Origin: Bacteroidales bacterium UBA5536
GTDB lineage: Bacteria; Bacteroidota; Bacteroidia; Bacteroidales; F082
NCBI GenBank assembly: GCA_002426795.1
Contig: DINQ01000002.1
Coordinates: 62,001-126,000, forward strand
Length of the DNA stretch: 64,000 nt
Direction: 5' to 3'
Part shown: piece after piece, positions 1-8,177 of the stretch
Layout of the letters: each line of letters begins with the position of its first letter
Numbering within the stretch: position 1 is the stretch's first letter
Translations under genes and position numbers: made by a program
Notes under the pieces: generated by a model
Databases searched by the model: none
What the model saw: the letters and a program-made list of their open reading frames with translations, nothing else
Told to the model about the DNA's origin: nothing

Positions 1-564
1 CTGATTGCAGAAATTACCAACGGTTATGCACTTTTTGTTCCCTTGATGATTGTGGCAACGATTTCTTTTGCCACTGCCAAAATATTTTCGCCCAATTCAG
101 TTTATACTTACCAGCTTGCCCAACGTGGCGAATTATTGACACACAATAAAGACAGAAGCATTTTGAGTCTAATGAATGTGCAGGGTCTGGTTGAAACCAA
201 CTTCACCGAAGTGAGGCCGGGATCTACGTTGGGAGAACTGGTCAAGTTAATTGCAAGGTCCAAACGAAACATCTTTCCTATTGTTGATGAGGATCGCAGG
301 TTTTATGGTCATATCCTGCTCGATGATGTGCGTAACATCATGTTCGATACCGATTTATATGAAACTGTTGTGGAAAACATGATGGTCATGCCCTCATATG
401 TCATCGATCCTGAAGAATCGATGGAAGAAGTGGTGAAGAAGTTTCAGGGATCGGGCAAATACAATATTCCTGTTGTTAAGGACGGTTTATACCTGGGCTA
501 TGTTTCACGTGCAAATGTATTTTCTACTTATAGAAAGAAACTGAGTGAAATGTCGGATGATTGA
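1..564 (+). CDS. ClC-family chloride channel/antiporter, C-terminal part with CBS pair (5' truncated by window edge)
   Basis: The reading frame is open from base 1, so the start lies outside the window. The first residues (EITNGY, then a hydrophobic stretch ending near FSPNSVYTYQL) match the last membrane helices of ClC chloride channels or H+/Cl- antiporters of the inner membrane. After about residue 58 a cytoplasmic CBS pair follows: one repeat around TLGELVKLIARSKRNIFPIVD and a second around SMEEVVKKFQGSGKYNIPVVK. CBS pairs in ClC proteins bind adenine nucleotides and modulate gating. The missing N-terminal part would hold the selectivity filter, so channel and antiporter cannot be told apart. 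It converges on the minus-strand sulfur operon and shares its terminator. Confidence 0.9.
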   Translation: MIAEITNGYALFVPLMIVATISFATAKIFSPNSVYTYQLAQRGELLTHNKDRSILSLMNVQGLVETNFTEVRPGSTLGELVKLIARSKRNIFPIVDEDRRFYGHILLDDVRNIMFDTDLYETVVENMMVMPSYVIDPEESMEEVVKKFQGSGKYNIPVVKDGLYLGYVSRANVFSTYRKKLSEMSDD

Positions 565-607
565 TTTTGGATTTTGACCATTTTAATTCTATCAAATCAG
601 CTATCGT

Positions 608-644
608 AAAAAAAAAGGAGGCCCATTTTTGGAGCCTCCTTTTT
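608..644. terminator. Bidirectional intrinsic terminator
   Basis: An 11-bp perfect stem (612-622 with 634-644, core GGAGGC/GCCTCC) is flanked by an A-run on the left and a T-run on the right. It can terminate the ClC gene on the plus strand and the six-gene sulfur operon on the minus strand. Confidence 0.85.
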
Positions 645-663
645 ATGATATTTTGAAAGTGAA

Positions 664-1272
664 TTAGCAGCCACCTGCTGCTTTTACAACAACTGTTCCG
701 CTTGGTATTGTGGGTGCAGCAGTTCCTTTCGTTCCACCAACCGCTTCATTTTTAAAAAAGCGTGGGTATGCGAATCGGGCTTTTTCACTCCGTGTATCAG
801 CATTTGCAGGCTTAAAACCGGTCAGCACATTGTTTTGGATAAAATCGGCATCATTTGACAGTACAAAGACATTCTTAAAGCCTTTTGCACTCAACAGGTT
901 CATGGCCATCATGGCCTGCGATTCGCTGTCACCCATCAGCAGCAAAGATTCCTCATTGTTTAATTGTTTGAGTGAAGCTTTGCTAAGCAAATTGGCAAAA
1001 GGAACGTTGATTACCTTTTTAAATGCACCAATTGGCTCAGCCTTCTCACGCAGATCGACTACGGTATAAGCGTCAAGCTGATTGCTTGAAATCATTTCGT
1101 TGAGCTGATAAGGCAGGATCAGTTTATCTTTATTTGTAACCGTTTCCTGAACCTGCTGATTGGTAAGGGCATAGGATGGGGCCATTCCCCATTGTATCAA
1201 TATTACGGCAAGAATTACCAACACAAACAACAACGCAGCATTGGTCAACATTTTATCATTTAAATTTTCCAT
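664..1272 (-). CDS. Membrane-anchored rhodanese-like protein without catalytic Cys, ending in GGC
   Basis: This 202-residue protein is the last gene of the sulfur operon. It has one N-terminal membrane segment (about residues 10-30, preceded by Lys) and a rhodanese-like domain from about 50 to 150, probably periplasmic. VVDLREKAEP matches the first rhodanese motif. The active-site loop, normally Cys-x-x-G-x-R, reads LLMGDSESQAM, so no catalytic Cys is present. The only Cys in the whole protein is its last residue, after a Gly/Ala/Pro-rich tail ending AAGGC. Classical sulfurtransfer by the rhodanese loop is therefore impossible. I infer that the terminal Cys carries the chemistry, by analogy with the C-terminal GGCGG arm of SoxY. 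The neighbouring genes at 1291 and 3072 end in the same GGC. Confidence 0.8.
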   Translation of the reverse strand: MENLNDKMLTNAALLFVLVILAVILIQWGMAPSYALTNQQVQETVTNKDKLILPYQLNEMISSNQLDAYTVVDLREKAEPIGAFKKVINVPFANLLSKASLKQLNNEESLLLMGDSESQAMMAMNLLSAKGFKNVFVLSNDADFIQNNVLTGFKPANADTRSEKARFAYPRFFKNEAVGGTKGTAAPTIPSGTVVVKAAGGC

Positions 1273-1290
1273 TGTTTGTCAGTTTAATGG

Positions 1291-2520
1291 TTAGCACCCG
1301 CCTTTACCGGCAGCAGGTGGTTGAATTTCGACAATAGTTTTAACTGGACTGCCTTTTGGATTCATTTTTTCTGCGGCTTCACCGGTTTTAAAAGCTTCCA
1401 TCGCTCTTTCGCGGAAACGGACATCAAATTGCTGCATCTCGTCAAGGCTGTTTGTTTCATGTTTTTCAGCAAAAAGCACTTCGAAAAAGCCATTCAAACC
1501 ATCTTTAAGAACGCGTGCATCTTTAAGTCCGGCGCGGCGCATCAGCAACCAGGCCTGATCGGCATCCGTAGAGGCATAACTATAGAAAACAATCGGTTTG
1601 CCGGCTTCGAAGAGTGCCTTGTCATATTGAGGTTCAAGCAACTTGTTCAGAGGGATGTTAATGGATCCGGGGAAGCTGAAAGCTGCAAATGAAGTTTCAG
1701 GCCGTACATCAATCAGCAACAAATCGTTTTCTTTCGGGTGCAAAAGCTTGTAGGCTATTTCGTCGGAAGGAGCGTAATGACTTTCACTCGCGGCCTCAGC
1801 AAGTAGCTGCTGTGCATCTTCTTCATACCACTTTGCTTTTGGGCTCGAAGGCAAAAGCAGCAGCAAAACAGCAAGTCCGAGCATCAGCGCCACCGGACCG
1901 GTGTATGATTTGTGAAATAACAAACCTGGCGTGCCTTTGACGCCATTGATATTGTCTTCAATTTTGCGGGTAATGATGAAGGCTGCGAGTGCGATAACTA
2001 CCAGGAAGAACACGAACCACTCGCGGCTGATACCCAGTGTATCGTAAACGTAGATACTACCAAAATCGAAACTGGTGTACAGCGGTTTGAACGTATCGTA
2101 CAGAGAGCCAAAGAAGAAAATCCCCAGCATCATCCCGATGATAAAGAACATGGCGTCAATTTTACCTATGATAGCCGCTACCATGCTGGTGCCCGGACAA
2201 AAACCGCCGGTGATAAATCCGACACCCATGATGGCGCCACCAACGATGGCCGACCATAAGAACGTGGGGTTAACATACAACAGATCAAGCTCGACCCATC
2301 CCATGTATGCAAAAAGCTGTAAGCCAAGTGCAGCAGTGATAGCAGCAGTGAAAAATACACGCAATACAACAAAGTCGTAACCGTAAAATACACCGGCCAG
2401 TTTACGGGAGTTGGAAAAACCTCCCTGTTCAAGTACATATCCGAATCCAAGTCCGATGACAAAAGCAAAGAACAGACTGAGGTCGGGGTTGATAAATCCT
2501 AGTGGAATAAGTGGTCCCAT
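1291..2520 (-). CDS. YeeE/YedE second half fused to Cys-less rhodanese domain, ending in GGC
   Basis: The 409-residue protein combines a YeeE/YedE-type inner-membrane part (about 1-225, roughly six helices) with a C-terminal rhodanese-like domain (about 255-350). YeeE/YedE (TsuA, PmpA/B) proteins move thiosulfate or sulfane sulfur through conserved Cys residues; here the motif GGFCPGTS is kept. The rhodanese part has LLLIDVRPETSF, but the active loop reads VFYSYASTDADQAW with Ser where the Cys should be. The protein has only two Cys: the transporter one and the terminal residue of the tail GKGGC. It lies 11 bp after the gene for the first YeeE half, so the two probably pair. The fusion suggests that sulfur is handed between the pore and the tail. 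Confidence 0.85.
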   Translation of the reverse strand: MGPLIPLGFINPDLSLFFAFVIGLGFGYVLEQGGFSNSRKLAGVFYGYDFVVLRVFFTAAITAALGLQLFAYMGWVELDLLYVNPTFLWSAIVGGAIMGVGFITGGFCPGTSMVAAIIGKIDAMFFIIGMMLGIFFFGSLYDTFKPLYTSFDFGSIYVYDTLGISREWFVFFLVVIALAAFIITRKIEDNINGVKGTPGLLFHKSYTGPVALMLGLAVLLLLLPSSPKAKWYEEDAQQLLAEAASESHYAPSDEIAYKLLHPKENDLLLIDVRPETSFAAFSFPGSINIPLNKLLEPQYDKALFEAGKPIVFYSYASTDADQAWLLMRRAGLKDARVLKDGLNGFFEVLFAEKHETNSLDEMQQFDVRFRERAMEAFKTGEAAEKMNPKGSPVKTIVEIQPPAAGKGGC

Positions 2521-2531
2521 ATCTTTCGGTT

Positions 2532-3059
2532 TTAAGCGTTAATCCAAAGTTTTCTGAAAAAATAGGCTACAATGTATCCTGTCCCAAAAATAGCCATCAT
2601 GGTCAGGAAGCCGGCACTCGACAAAACTGCCATACCGCTCAGTGCTGCACCACTGGTGCAACCACGGCCAAACTGAGCACCCACGCCAAACAAAAAGCCT
2701 CCGATTGATGCAAACAACAAACGCGTGCCATTGCTGATTCTGGGCCCTTTGTCGATTTTAAAACCAGCACGCCCCGACATAAAACCGGAGAAGAATGCTC
2801 CACCCAACACACCAAGTGTAAGGTAAACCAGCCAGTTTTTCATTGGCCGACCGTCACCGGTAGCGAAGAAAGATTTGTAAAAAGGATGTTCGGCAGCATA
2901 ATCAGGAGCTACGCTACCGATCGTTTCGATGACGACACTCTTGGCTGCACCACTGGCGCCAAGACCACGACCCGTAATAAAAAAGGCCGATAACAATACC
3001 AATCCCAACAGAAAACCTGCGAGGTATGGATTCATATAAGGTTTAGGTTTTTGTTCCAT
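2532..3059 (-). CDS. YeeE/YedE family protein, first half
   Basis: This 175-residue membrane protein has about four hydrophobic helices and the family motif GRGCTSGAALSG, which contains its only Cys. It corresponds to the N-terminal half of full-length YeeE/YedE transporters, which here are split over two adjacent genes (this one and the 409-residue fusion 11 bp downstream). The family is linked to uptake of thiosulfate or export and import of sulfane sulfur at the inner membrane. It lies 12 bp after the double-rhodanese lipoprotein gene, so the unit is co-transcribed. The substrate cannot be read from the sequence. Thiosulfate, the product expected from tetrathionate reduction, is the obvious candidate. 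Confidence 0.85.
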   Translation of the reverse strand: MEQKPKPYMNPYLAGFLLGLVLLSAFFITGRGLGASGAAKSVVIETIGSVAPDYAAEHPFYKSFFATGDGRPMKNWLVYLTLGVLGGAFFSGFMSGRAGFKIDKGPRISNGTRLLFASIGGFLFGVGAQFGRGCTSGAALSGMAVLSSAGFLTMMAIFGTGYIVAYFFRKLWINA

Positions 3060-3071
3060 GATGTTAATTTT

Positions 3072-4160
3072 TTAGCAGCCTCCCTGAACCGATTTAATTT
3101 CAGTAGCACCAGCATTTGCAGGTGCTGCAGACTGTGAACCGCTTTCGAGTGGCAAATTATTTTGATGAATTTCTGACCAATAGTGTCCGGCTAGCTTGGC
3201 ATTTTTACGCATACTGTCGTATATGAAGCTGTTGGCGCCAAATTTAACTGAATAGGCCTCGTAGCCAAGCATACGCAGATAAGCAGCCACTGTTGCACTT
3301 TGCTGTCCGGTATTGCAATAAACGGCAACAGGCTGATCGGTTGGCAATGTCAATAAATCAGTTTTTTCCGACAATGACTCACGTGGTGTATACTGAGCAA
3401 CTCCAGGAAGATGTCCCAGTTCTTTGTATTCTTCTTCACTGAAATAACTGATGGTGTAATATTTACCAGGATTTTCAATAATATCTTGAAAGCCAATGAG
3501 GAAATCTGTTTGATTCACATTGAGCAATTCCTGTGCTCTCAGGTTTGCTATTTCTAAACCACTGCTTCCTCCGGTTTCAATTTTTGGTAAATGGGTTTTT
3601 TCGTGTTTCTTCACTTCGGTAAACTCCATTTTTCCTTCCATTTCGTTACCGATCGACTTATCCCATCCGCTTTGAGCCAGCTCTTTGTTCCAGCTGCTCA
3701 TGCCAAACCGCATGGAGTAGGTGTTGTCGTATCCAAGTAGTCGCATAATACCTGATACATATGATGAAACCTGTCCCTTGGCGCAAACAAACACGATCTG
3801 TTCGAAAGCAGGAGGATCGATGGTGTTGGTAAAGTAATCGTACACATTTGCAGGATCAACATGAACAGCATTTTCAATGTGCCCGGCATCAAATTGCTCG
3901 ATGCTACGCAAGTCGATCACCAGGATGTTTTTGTCGCGGTTGTTGTAAACATCTCCGGCAGCAATGATTGCAGGTGCCAGCGGGCTGTTGACGTAGTCGC
4001 CGTTTTGCACGAAGAATTCCAAAAGTGCAGCCGACTCATCAGCAACTGCAGTCTGAGCTTTTTCTTGCTGTTGGGTCGATTTGGTGCATGCATTGGCAAC
4101 AAAAATCAACAGCAGCAGCAGGATGCTCCAATAATTTATTTTACGCTGTAATTTAAGCAT
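3072..4160 (-). CDS. Double-rhodanese lipoprotein ending in GGC
   Basis: The start at 4160 (MLKLQRKINYWS) is preferred over an upstream in-frame ATG at 4217. It places a short signal peptide with lipobox VANAC directly after the start and overlaps the cytochrome b stop by 8 nt. The mature 362-residue protein is a lipoprotein facing the periplasm. Two rhodanese domains follow: the first around VIDLRSIEQFDAGHI with active loop FVCAKGQVSS, the second around VAVYCNTGQQSA. Both have their catalytic Cys, so both could carry persulfide. The protein has exactly four Cys: lipobox, two catalytic, and the final residue of the tail SVQGGC. Rhodaneses transfer sulfane sulfur from thiosulfate-like donors. 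In this operon it probably accepts sulfur from the octaheme enzyme or its product. Confidence 0.88.
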   Translation of the reverse strand: MLKLQRKINYWSILLLLLIFVANACTKSTQQQEKAQTAVADESAALLEFFVQNGDYVNSPLAPAIIAAGDVYNNRDKNILVIDLRSIEQFDAGHIENAVHVDPANVYDYFTNTIDPPAFEQIVFVCAKGQVSSYVSGIMRLLGYDNTYSMRFGMSSWNKELAQSGWDKSIGNEMEGKMEFTEVKKHEKTHLPKIETGGSSGLEIANLRAQELLNVNQTDFLIGFQDIIENPGKYYTISYFSEEEYKELGHLPGVAQYTPRESLSEKTDLLTLPTDQPVAVYCNTGQQSATVAAYLRMLGYEAYSVKFGANSFIYDSMRKNAKLAGHYWSEIHQNNLPLESGSQSAAPANAGATEIKSVQGGC

Positions 4161-4821
4161 TGCTTTGTGGCTTAGGGTTTTCAATATTAATTTCTGTGGT
4201 TTCATCTTCATCCTCAAGGTCTTCCCAGCCAGTGATCATGGCTTTCAGATTGGAAGTTACGGTATGACCTGTTGTTATGAGGTATAAGTGTACGATGATA
4301 AAGGCGAGCAATAAAAACGCGCCCAGTGTGTGTACCATGGCAATGATTTCAAGGTTGTCGATGTTGATGATGGAAATGCCGCCGTCTTGTGGATAACGGT
4401 AAAACATAAACAGCAAGCCTGACACAACCATTACCGGAATCACCAGTATTTTCAATCCAAGATAAACCAGTCGCTGCAAAGGATTTAATTTGCTGATAAC
4501 GGTTTTTTTGGATGGGTGGGGCGCATTTCGGAAAATACCAAAAAGATAAAATTCGGCCTGTGCACGCAGGTTTTTCGTCGTTGGAATATACTGTTTCCAT
4601 TCTCCTGTTGTAAAATGCCAAAAAATGGCAAAAACGATCAGGATGATAAAGGCCCAGGCGGCCTTGTTGTGAAGATCAACAGCTGTTTCAAAACCGAATA
4701 GCTCGTAAGAGCTGTGGATTTCGAAACCGGTCAGCGCGAGAATGAAAATCAGTAACGACTGATTCCAGTGCCAGAAGCGCTCAAATCCTTTGTAAACGTA
4801 TGCTTTGTGAGATGTACTCAT
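4153..4821 (-). CDS. Cytochrome b561-type membrane subunit (quinol:cytochrome c electron transfer)
   Basis: The start at 4821 (MSTSHKAYVYKGFERFWHW) leaves 10 bp after the octaheme cytochrome stop. A start at 4872 would overlap that gene by 41 bp and begins with an uncharacteristic stretch. The 222-residue protein resembles the b-type cytochrome subunits of Ni/Fe hydrogenases and thiosulfate reductases. It has four hydrophobic helices with haem-ligand type His: FWHWNQ in helix 1, FAIFWHFTTGEW in helix 2, and VHTLG and VHLYLITTGH in the last two. It most likely takes electrons from menaquinol and passes them to the multihaem cytochrome encoded upstream. The C-terminus is acidic (EDLEDEDETTE). 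Confidence 0.85.
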   Translation of the reverse strand: MSTSHKAYVYKGFERFWHWNQSLLIFILALTGFEIHSSYELFGFETAVDLHNKAAWAFIILIVFAIFWHFTTGEWKQYIPTTKNLRAQAEFYLFGIFRNAPHPSKKTVISKLNPLQRLVYLGLKILVIPVMVVSGLLFMFYRYPQDGGISIINIDNLEIIAMVHTLGAFLLLAFIIVHLYLITTGHTVTSNLKAMITGWEDLEDEDETTEINIENPKPQSNA

Positions 4822-4831
4822 GATTTCTGAA

Positions 4832-6427
4832 TTAATTTGTGTGAGACATTTTGTGTTTGCGTGCCGAAACAATGCGGATTACCGTGTGAACTACTACACC
4901 CAGAATTGATAAAATCAACAAAAGGCGTCCACTCAGGTCAAGCAGTGAGTTGTGATCGCGGCCCGGCATATAGAAATCGGTAAGTGCAGCCAAACGGCCA
5001 TTGCTGCGGGTGTGGCATTCTTTGCAGCTCACTGCTTCGCTGGCCTGCGAAACCATATGGTTGATCGGGAGATACATTTCGGTTTTAATGAAATCGTGCT
5101 TGCCACTGTAGGGGAGGCCCACATAAGCCATGCCTTCTTCAATAGCTTTTTCCCATTCCAGATCGAGCCAGAGTGCTCCTTTTCCTTTTTCCTTGTCCCA
5201 CAGTTTTGTCTGGATGACGGTCAGGTTTTCGGTGTCGTAAGGTTGACGCCCGCGGTGCACTTTAATGGGAATGATTTTGCTCTTTTTGTCTCGATATTCA
5301 CCCATTAAGGTGTTGATTTTTAAATAGGGTTGTGTGGTGTCAACCTTGTCGGTTATTAAATGGTGATCTGCCGTGCCGTTAAACCAGGCATATTCAGGTT
5401 TTACCATTTTTTGCCAAACGAAATCTCCTTTGATAGAGGCGTATGTGATATTGCCTTCGGCATCTTTCACCTCAAAGCCTTTTCCGTCTTTTTTACGGGT
5501 GGCTGTCGACCAGTCCCAGTACATTTTTGTGGGGTTTACTTTGGCGTAAACCGGAATGTGACAGGTTTGGCAGGCAACTTTAATGGAGTGTTCGTTGAGG
5601 ATAGATTTCTGATGTGGAAACTCAGTGTGGCAGTCAGAACAATTGAGCCGTTGACTGTCGGTTGAGCTAACACCATAATATCTGCCTTTCATCACATGAT
5701 TTTCGGCAGTGTGGCAATCAACACAGTTCATGTGTTCGCCATCAACGCCCATATGCACATCAACATCGCGACCAGCTGTTAACAGGGCCATTTCCAGATC
5801 GCCATGCTTGACATTATTACCGCCGCCACCGGTAAAGTGGCATGAGCCGCAGTTTTCCGATTTGGGAAGACTCATGCTCCCAAGAATTTTTTTGAAGTCG
5901 GGTCCATCAGGTCCCATAACCGGATAGCCTGCGCCACCGCTGGCTTTCTTATAGGTGCCGGTGTTGTCGTGACAAACAATACAATCGATGTTGTAAGGAT
6001 TTTCGAAATCGAAATTTTTATCAGCCCAACCATAACCCGCATGGCACTTTGTGCAGCTTCCTTCGTTTGACTGGATGCCTGTACAAAAGTTGTTCAGCAG
6101 GTTTTTCTTGCCCAGATAAGTAATTCCGCGACCCGGGATATAAGCTTCGCGTTCCCAGGTAAAGTGGGCGCTGTGAAGCAACTCTGTGCCGCGTTCGGTA
6201 TGGCAACTCAGACAAGCGGCGGTCATCTCATGCGGATTGGTGAAATCCTGCTGCAAAATGGCCATCTTGCTGTGATCGACCCCCGATTTATGCTCGATGG
6301 GGTACTTTGCTTTCAATTGCTCGAGCAACTGATGATCATCCTTTGGCTGCCTCAGAGCCACTGTAACAATAACTAGCGGCGCGATGATAGCCAGAAAAAA
6401 GGTGATCGCTGTGGTGAAATTTTTCAT
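4832..6427 (-). CDS. Octaheme c-type cytochrome, tetrathionate reductase (Otr) family
   Basis: This 531-residue protein is the first gene of the operon. It has a hydrophobic N-terminal signal/anchor (about 5-25) and a C-terminal membrane helix (about 495-517). Eight CxxCH haem-binding motifs are visible: CLSCH, CTKCH, CIVCH, CGSCH, CVDCH, CSDCH, CQTCH and CKECH. Number, spacing and length fit the octaheme tetrathionate reductase family known from Shewanella. Those enzymes reduce tetrathionate to thiosulfate in the periplasm and can also reduce nitrite or hydroxylamine in vitro, so the physiological substrate is uncertain. The neighbouring rhodaneses and YeeE/YedE genes favour a sulfur compound. 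Electrons probably come from the cytochrome b encoded 10 bp downstream. Confidence 0.88.
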   Translation of the reverse strand: MKNFTTAITFFLAIIAPLVIVTVALRQPKDDHQLLEQLKAKYPIEHKSGVDHSKMAILQQDFTNPHEMTAACLSCHTERGTELLHSAHFTWEREAYIPGRGITYLGKKNLLNNFCTGIQSNEGSCTKCHAGYGWADKNFDFENPYNIDCIVCHDNTGTYKKASGGAGYPVMGPDGPDFKKILGSMSLPKSENCGSCHFTGGGGNNVKHGDLEMALLTAGRDVDVHMGVDGEHMNCVDCHTAENHVMKGRYYGVSSTDSQRLNCSDCHTEFPHQKSILNEHSIKVACQTCHIPVYAKVNPTKMYWDWSTATRKKDGKGFEVKDAEGNITYASIKGDFVWQKMVKPEYAWFNGTADHHLITDKVDTTQPYLKINTLMGEYRDKKSKIIPIKVHRGRQPYDTENLTVIQTKLWDKEKGKGALWLDLEWEKAIEEGMAYVGLPYSGKHDFIKTEMYLPINHMVSQASEAVSCKECHTRSNGRLAALTDFYMPGRDHNSLLDLSGRLLLILSILGVVVHTVIRIVSARKHKMSHTN

Positions 6428-6734
6428 GTTGTGCTATGATTTATCCAAGAATGAAATATCAAAATGCAATAAATTATAAAATGCTAAAGATCAATAAATT
6501 GCGTAATTTCATTTGCAACAGATTGATATATGCAAATGTATAGATATTAACAGGAATACATGGCAGTCTTACATATTTAGGACAAGTCTAAATACCGACG
6601 TAAAGTTAAGACAAACAAGAAGATGCAGGTGGTTTTTTAATTTAGAATCTATATAAATTACTGAACGCAAAAATGGCTGCCAGTTGAAATCCAGACAGCC
6701 ATTGGGTCGTTTTTTAACAGAGGAGTGATCTTCG
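6428..6734. other. 307-bp intergenic region upstream of the sulfur operon
   Basis: This AT-rich stretch must hold the promoter of the sulfur operon. On the minus strand the only clear Bacteroidetes -7 match is TACATTTG (plus coordinates 6533-6540); I see no good -33 box at the expected 19-21 nt. The right end carries the terminator of the serine-hydrolase gene. No convincing coding sequence or structured RNA is visible. Confidence 0.5.
6667..6703 (-). terminator. Intrinsic terminator of serine-hydrolase gene
   Basis: An 8-bp stem (AATGGCTG at 6672-6679 with CAGCCATT at 6696-6703) is followed on the minus strand by a run of five T. It lies 32 bp after the stop of the serine-hydrolase gene. 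Confidence 0.7.
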
Positions 6735-8054
6735 CTATTCGTTTTCGCGTTGCATGCTGATGTCCATGCCACCTTGTTTGATCACAAGCCCGTTTTCATG
6801 AAAATGGATCCGGATGCCAGCCTGGTCAAACTTGAACTCTGTTTGTGTCACTGCCTCAAGTGGAAAGGGAGACTGGCCTGTAGCCTGCGCAGTTAGTTTG
6901 CCATCGACTACAGAAACAGTGATTTTAAGTGGAAAGTCAACTTTGGAGTATACACCTCTGTATTGGTTGAGGACTGTAGTATCTATAGCGATTGTTGTGA
7001 AAACTGGCAATTCAAAATCCTGGCCGTAGTAGCAGCTCAGAATCCCAATCAGAAGTTCATTTGGCGAATAGTTGGCACCATTGCTGCAGGTGGCGATAGA
7101 GAGACTGTCATCAGGAAAATAGGTAGCAATAGATCTAAATCCATCAATCCCACCTGTGTGGCCATAACCTTTGTGGGTATAAAAAGGAAAAACAAACAAT
7201 CCGCTTCCAATTCTTTCCGGAATTGTAGTCATATCTTTTAAACTGCTGTTGCTCACCAAATGGCCTTGGAACAGGCCTTCGAAGAACCGGGTCAGGTCTT
7301 CAGGATTTGAAACAATGGCTCCAGCTCCGTGCGGAATCGACATGTCAGTTATAGTTTCGGGAACGTAATTGCCACCTTCATATTTGTATGAATTGCTTTC
7401 AAACTTTGCCAAGTCAATAGGCCCGCCATAATAGGTGTTGTTGAGTTGAAGAGGAGCGGTAACACGGTTTTTTAATACTTCAGCATAGCTTAAACCTACG
7501 ATTTTTTCGATGATGTAGCCCAGCAGAAGATAGTTAGAGTTGCTGTAGGAAGTCTTGGTTCCAGGTTCGAAATCAAGAGGATATGAACTGATGATTGCAA
7601 GAATTTCTGCATGTGTTTTTGGTTCGGAAAGATAACTCATGTAGGCAGAATCGCTGGTGAAGTTGAACAATCCACTTTGGTGCCTCAAAAGCATATCGAT
7701 GCTGATTTGCGCGGCGCCGGGGATGTCAGGGAAAAAATCGGCCAGTTTGGCTTGCAAACTGATCTTTTCTTCGTCAAGCAACTGATGGATGATGGTAGCA
7801 GTAAAAGTTTTACTGATTGATCCAATACGGTATCTGGTTTGGTTGCTGGCAGGAATCTTTTGCTCGATATCAGCGAAACCAACGCTGTTTTCGTAGATGA
7901 TTTTTCCGTTTTTCATCAGGCAAACGCTGCCATTGTATTGTTCGTATGCATTGAGCCGTTCGATCAGGCTGTCGGCAAGTGCTTTGTTAAACGACTGGCT
8001 TTGCAAGGCAAGAGTACCGCTTAAAAACAGGAGTAAAAAGTACCACCTTTTCAT
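6735..8054 (-). CDS. Secreted serine hydrolase, class C beta-lactamase family
   Basis: The 439-residue protein starts with a signal peptide (about 1-20, KRWYFLLLFLSGTLALQSQ). The catalytic Ser-x-x-Lys motif is SISK at about 79-82, the Tyr motif is YSN in TSYSNSNY, and the third motif is HTG in YGHTGGI. This triad defines the class C beta-lactamase, D-Ala-D-Ala peptidase and esterase superfamily. The C-terminal 100 residues form an extra domain (QYRGVYSKVDFPLKI onwards) common in peptidase-like members, so the role is more likely peptide or ester hydrolysis in the periplasm than drug resistance. It has its own terminator. An inverted repeat (8083-8090 and 8149-8156) lies in its upstream region. 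Confidence 0.85.
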   Translation of the reverse strand: MKRWYFLLLFLSGTLALQSQSFNKALADSLIERLNAYEQYNGSVCLMKNGKIIYENSVGFADIEQKIPASNQTRYRIGSISKTFTATIIHQLLDEEKISLQAKLADFFPDIPGAAQISIDMLLRHQSGLFNFTSDSAYMSYLSEPKTHAEILAIISSYPLDFEPGTKTSYSNSNYLLLGYIIEKIVGLSYAEVLKNRVTAPLQLNNTYYGGPIDLAKFESNSYKYEGGNYVPETITDMSIPHGAGAIVSNPEDLTRFFEGLFQGHLVSNSSLKDMTTIPERIGSGLFVFPFYTHKGYGHTGGIDGFRSIATYFPDDSLSIATCSNGANYSPNELLIGILSCYYGQDFELPVFTTIAIDTTVLNQYRGVYSKVDFPLKITVSVVDGKLTAQATGQSPFPLEAVTQTEFKFDQAGIRIHFHENGLVIKQGGMDISMQRENE

Positions 8055-8177
8055 ATATCAAATTTATTAGGTCAATTAAAACTGTCCGACATCAGTGTTC
8101 AATGCGATTTGCCTGCTAAATGCAGCAACTGGTCGCCAATGATCTGTTGTCGGACAAAATTAATGACTCTGTTGAAT

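Noticed and set aside
6569..6772. 67-residue minus-strand ORF downstream of the serine hydrolase
   Set aside because: It overlaps the hydrolase gene end and its terminator and has no recognisable protein pattern.
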